From positions 1 through 23,727 of IMG/VR virus record IMGVR_UViG_3300020438_000278: 23,727 nucleotides of DNA. One strand, given 5' to 3'. Below the pieces are notes generated by a model that was given only the letters and a program-made list of their open reading frames with translations, did no database searches and was not told the DNA's origin. This document shows, one piece after another, positions 23,683 through 23,727 of this stretch. Source of the DNA: a virus. Within the stretch, counting starts at the first letter, position 1. Each line of letters opens with the position of its first letter. A program made the translations under genes and the position numbers.

Positions 23683-23727
23683 TCATTAGACAAAGGCTTA
23701 AGGTCAGCTTCTTCAGCGCAATTGAGG
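23679..23727 (-). CDS. C-terminal end of an upstream gene (partial)
   Basis: The frame that ends with TGA overlapping the terS ATG (ATGA) is open to the right edge and reads LNCAEEADLKPLSNE. It is too short to name. The coupling to terS suggests a real gene of the same operon. Confidence 0.5.
   Translation of the reverse strand, partial: LNCAEEADLKPLSNE

Noticed and set aside
1-23727. Integrase, attachment sites, tRNA genes or photosynthesis-type auxiliary genes
   Set aside because: None seen on either strand in this window, so prophage state or cyanophage auxiliary metabolism cannot be claimed.

Overview
The window is the late, structural half of a tailed double-stranded DNA phage (Caudoviricetes) with siphovirus layout. 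Almost every gene lies on the minus strand, so the map reads from right to left: packaging, head, connector, tail tube, tape measure, tail tip, fibre. There is no sheath, baseplate wedge or T7-like tail gene. The tape measure preceded by a frameshifted gpG/gpGT pair points to a long non-contractile tail. Low GC, fibre repeats of the GTITNAQLAGSI / SFGGVSVALGQ type, and the J-like protein resemble, from memory, phages of marine picocyanobacteria and uncultured marine phage contigs. The host is an inference; nothing here proves it. No integrase, attachment site, lysis, replication, tRNA or CRISPR feature is visible, so lifestyle cannot be decided.

Layout from the right edge (transcription order): tail end of an unknown gene; terS; terL (Walker A/B and RNase H-type nuclease residues); DUF4055-type portal; a 744-aa MuF (SPP1 gp7-like) protein that carries a C-terminal HExxH zinc-peptidase-like domain; a 63-aa protein coupled to it by ATGA; a 297-aa extremely basic histone-H1-like protein; a single gene on the opposite (+) strand; scaffold; major capsid protein; putative decoration protein; a 55-aa basic protein; four connector-type proteins and the tail terminator; major tail tube protein; a Rho-independent terminator; gpG/gpGT; tape measure; L-like and K-like tip proteins; a 1428-aa J-like tip protein overlapping the K-like gene by 121 bases; three small tail proteins, one a paralogue of the tail tube protein; and a repeat-rich fibre gene running off the left edge.

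Genes are tightly packed, with ATGA, TTGA and TAATG junctions that suggest translational coupling. There is no gene-free stretch longer than about 120 bases. The main points for follow-up are the MuF-metallopeptidase fusion and its small downstream partner, the H1-like protein in the head cluster, the lone antisense gene, the A-AAA-AAA frameshift site with a dnaX-like upstream Shine-Dalgarno element, the K/J overlap, and the duplicated tube-type tail proteins. No complete new defence or mobile system is evident.
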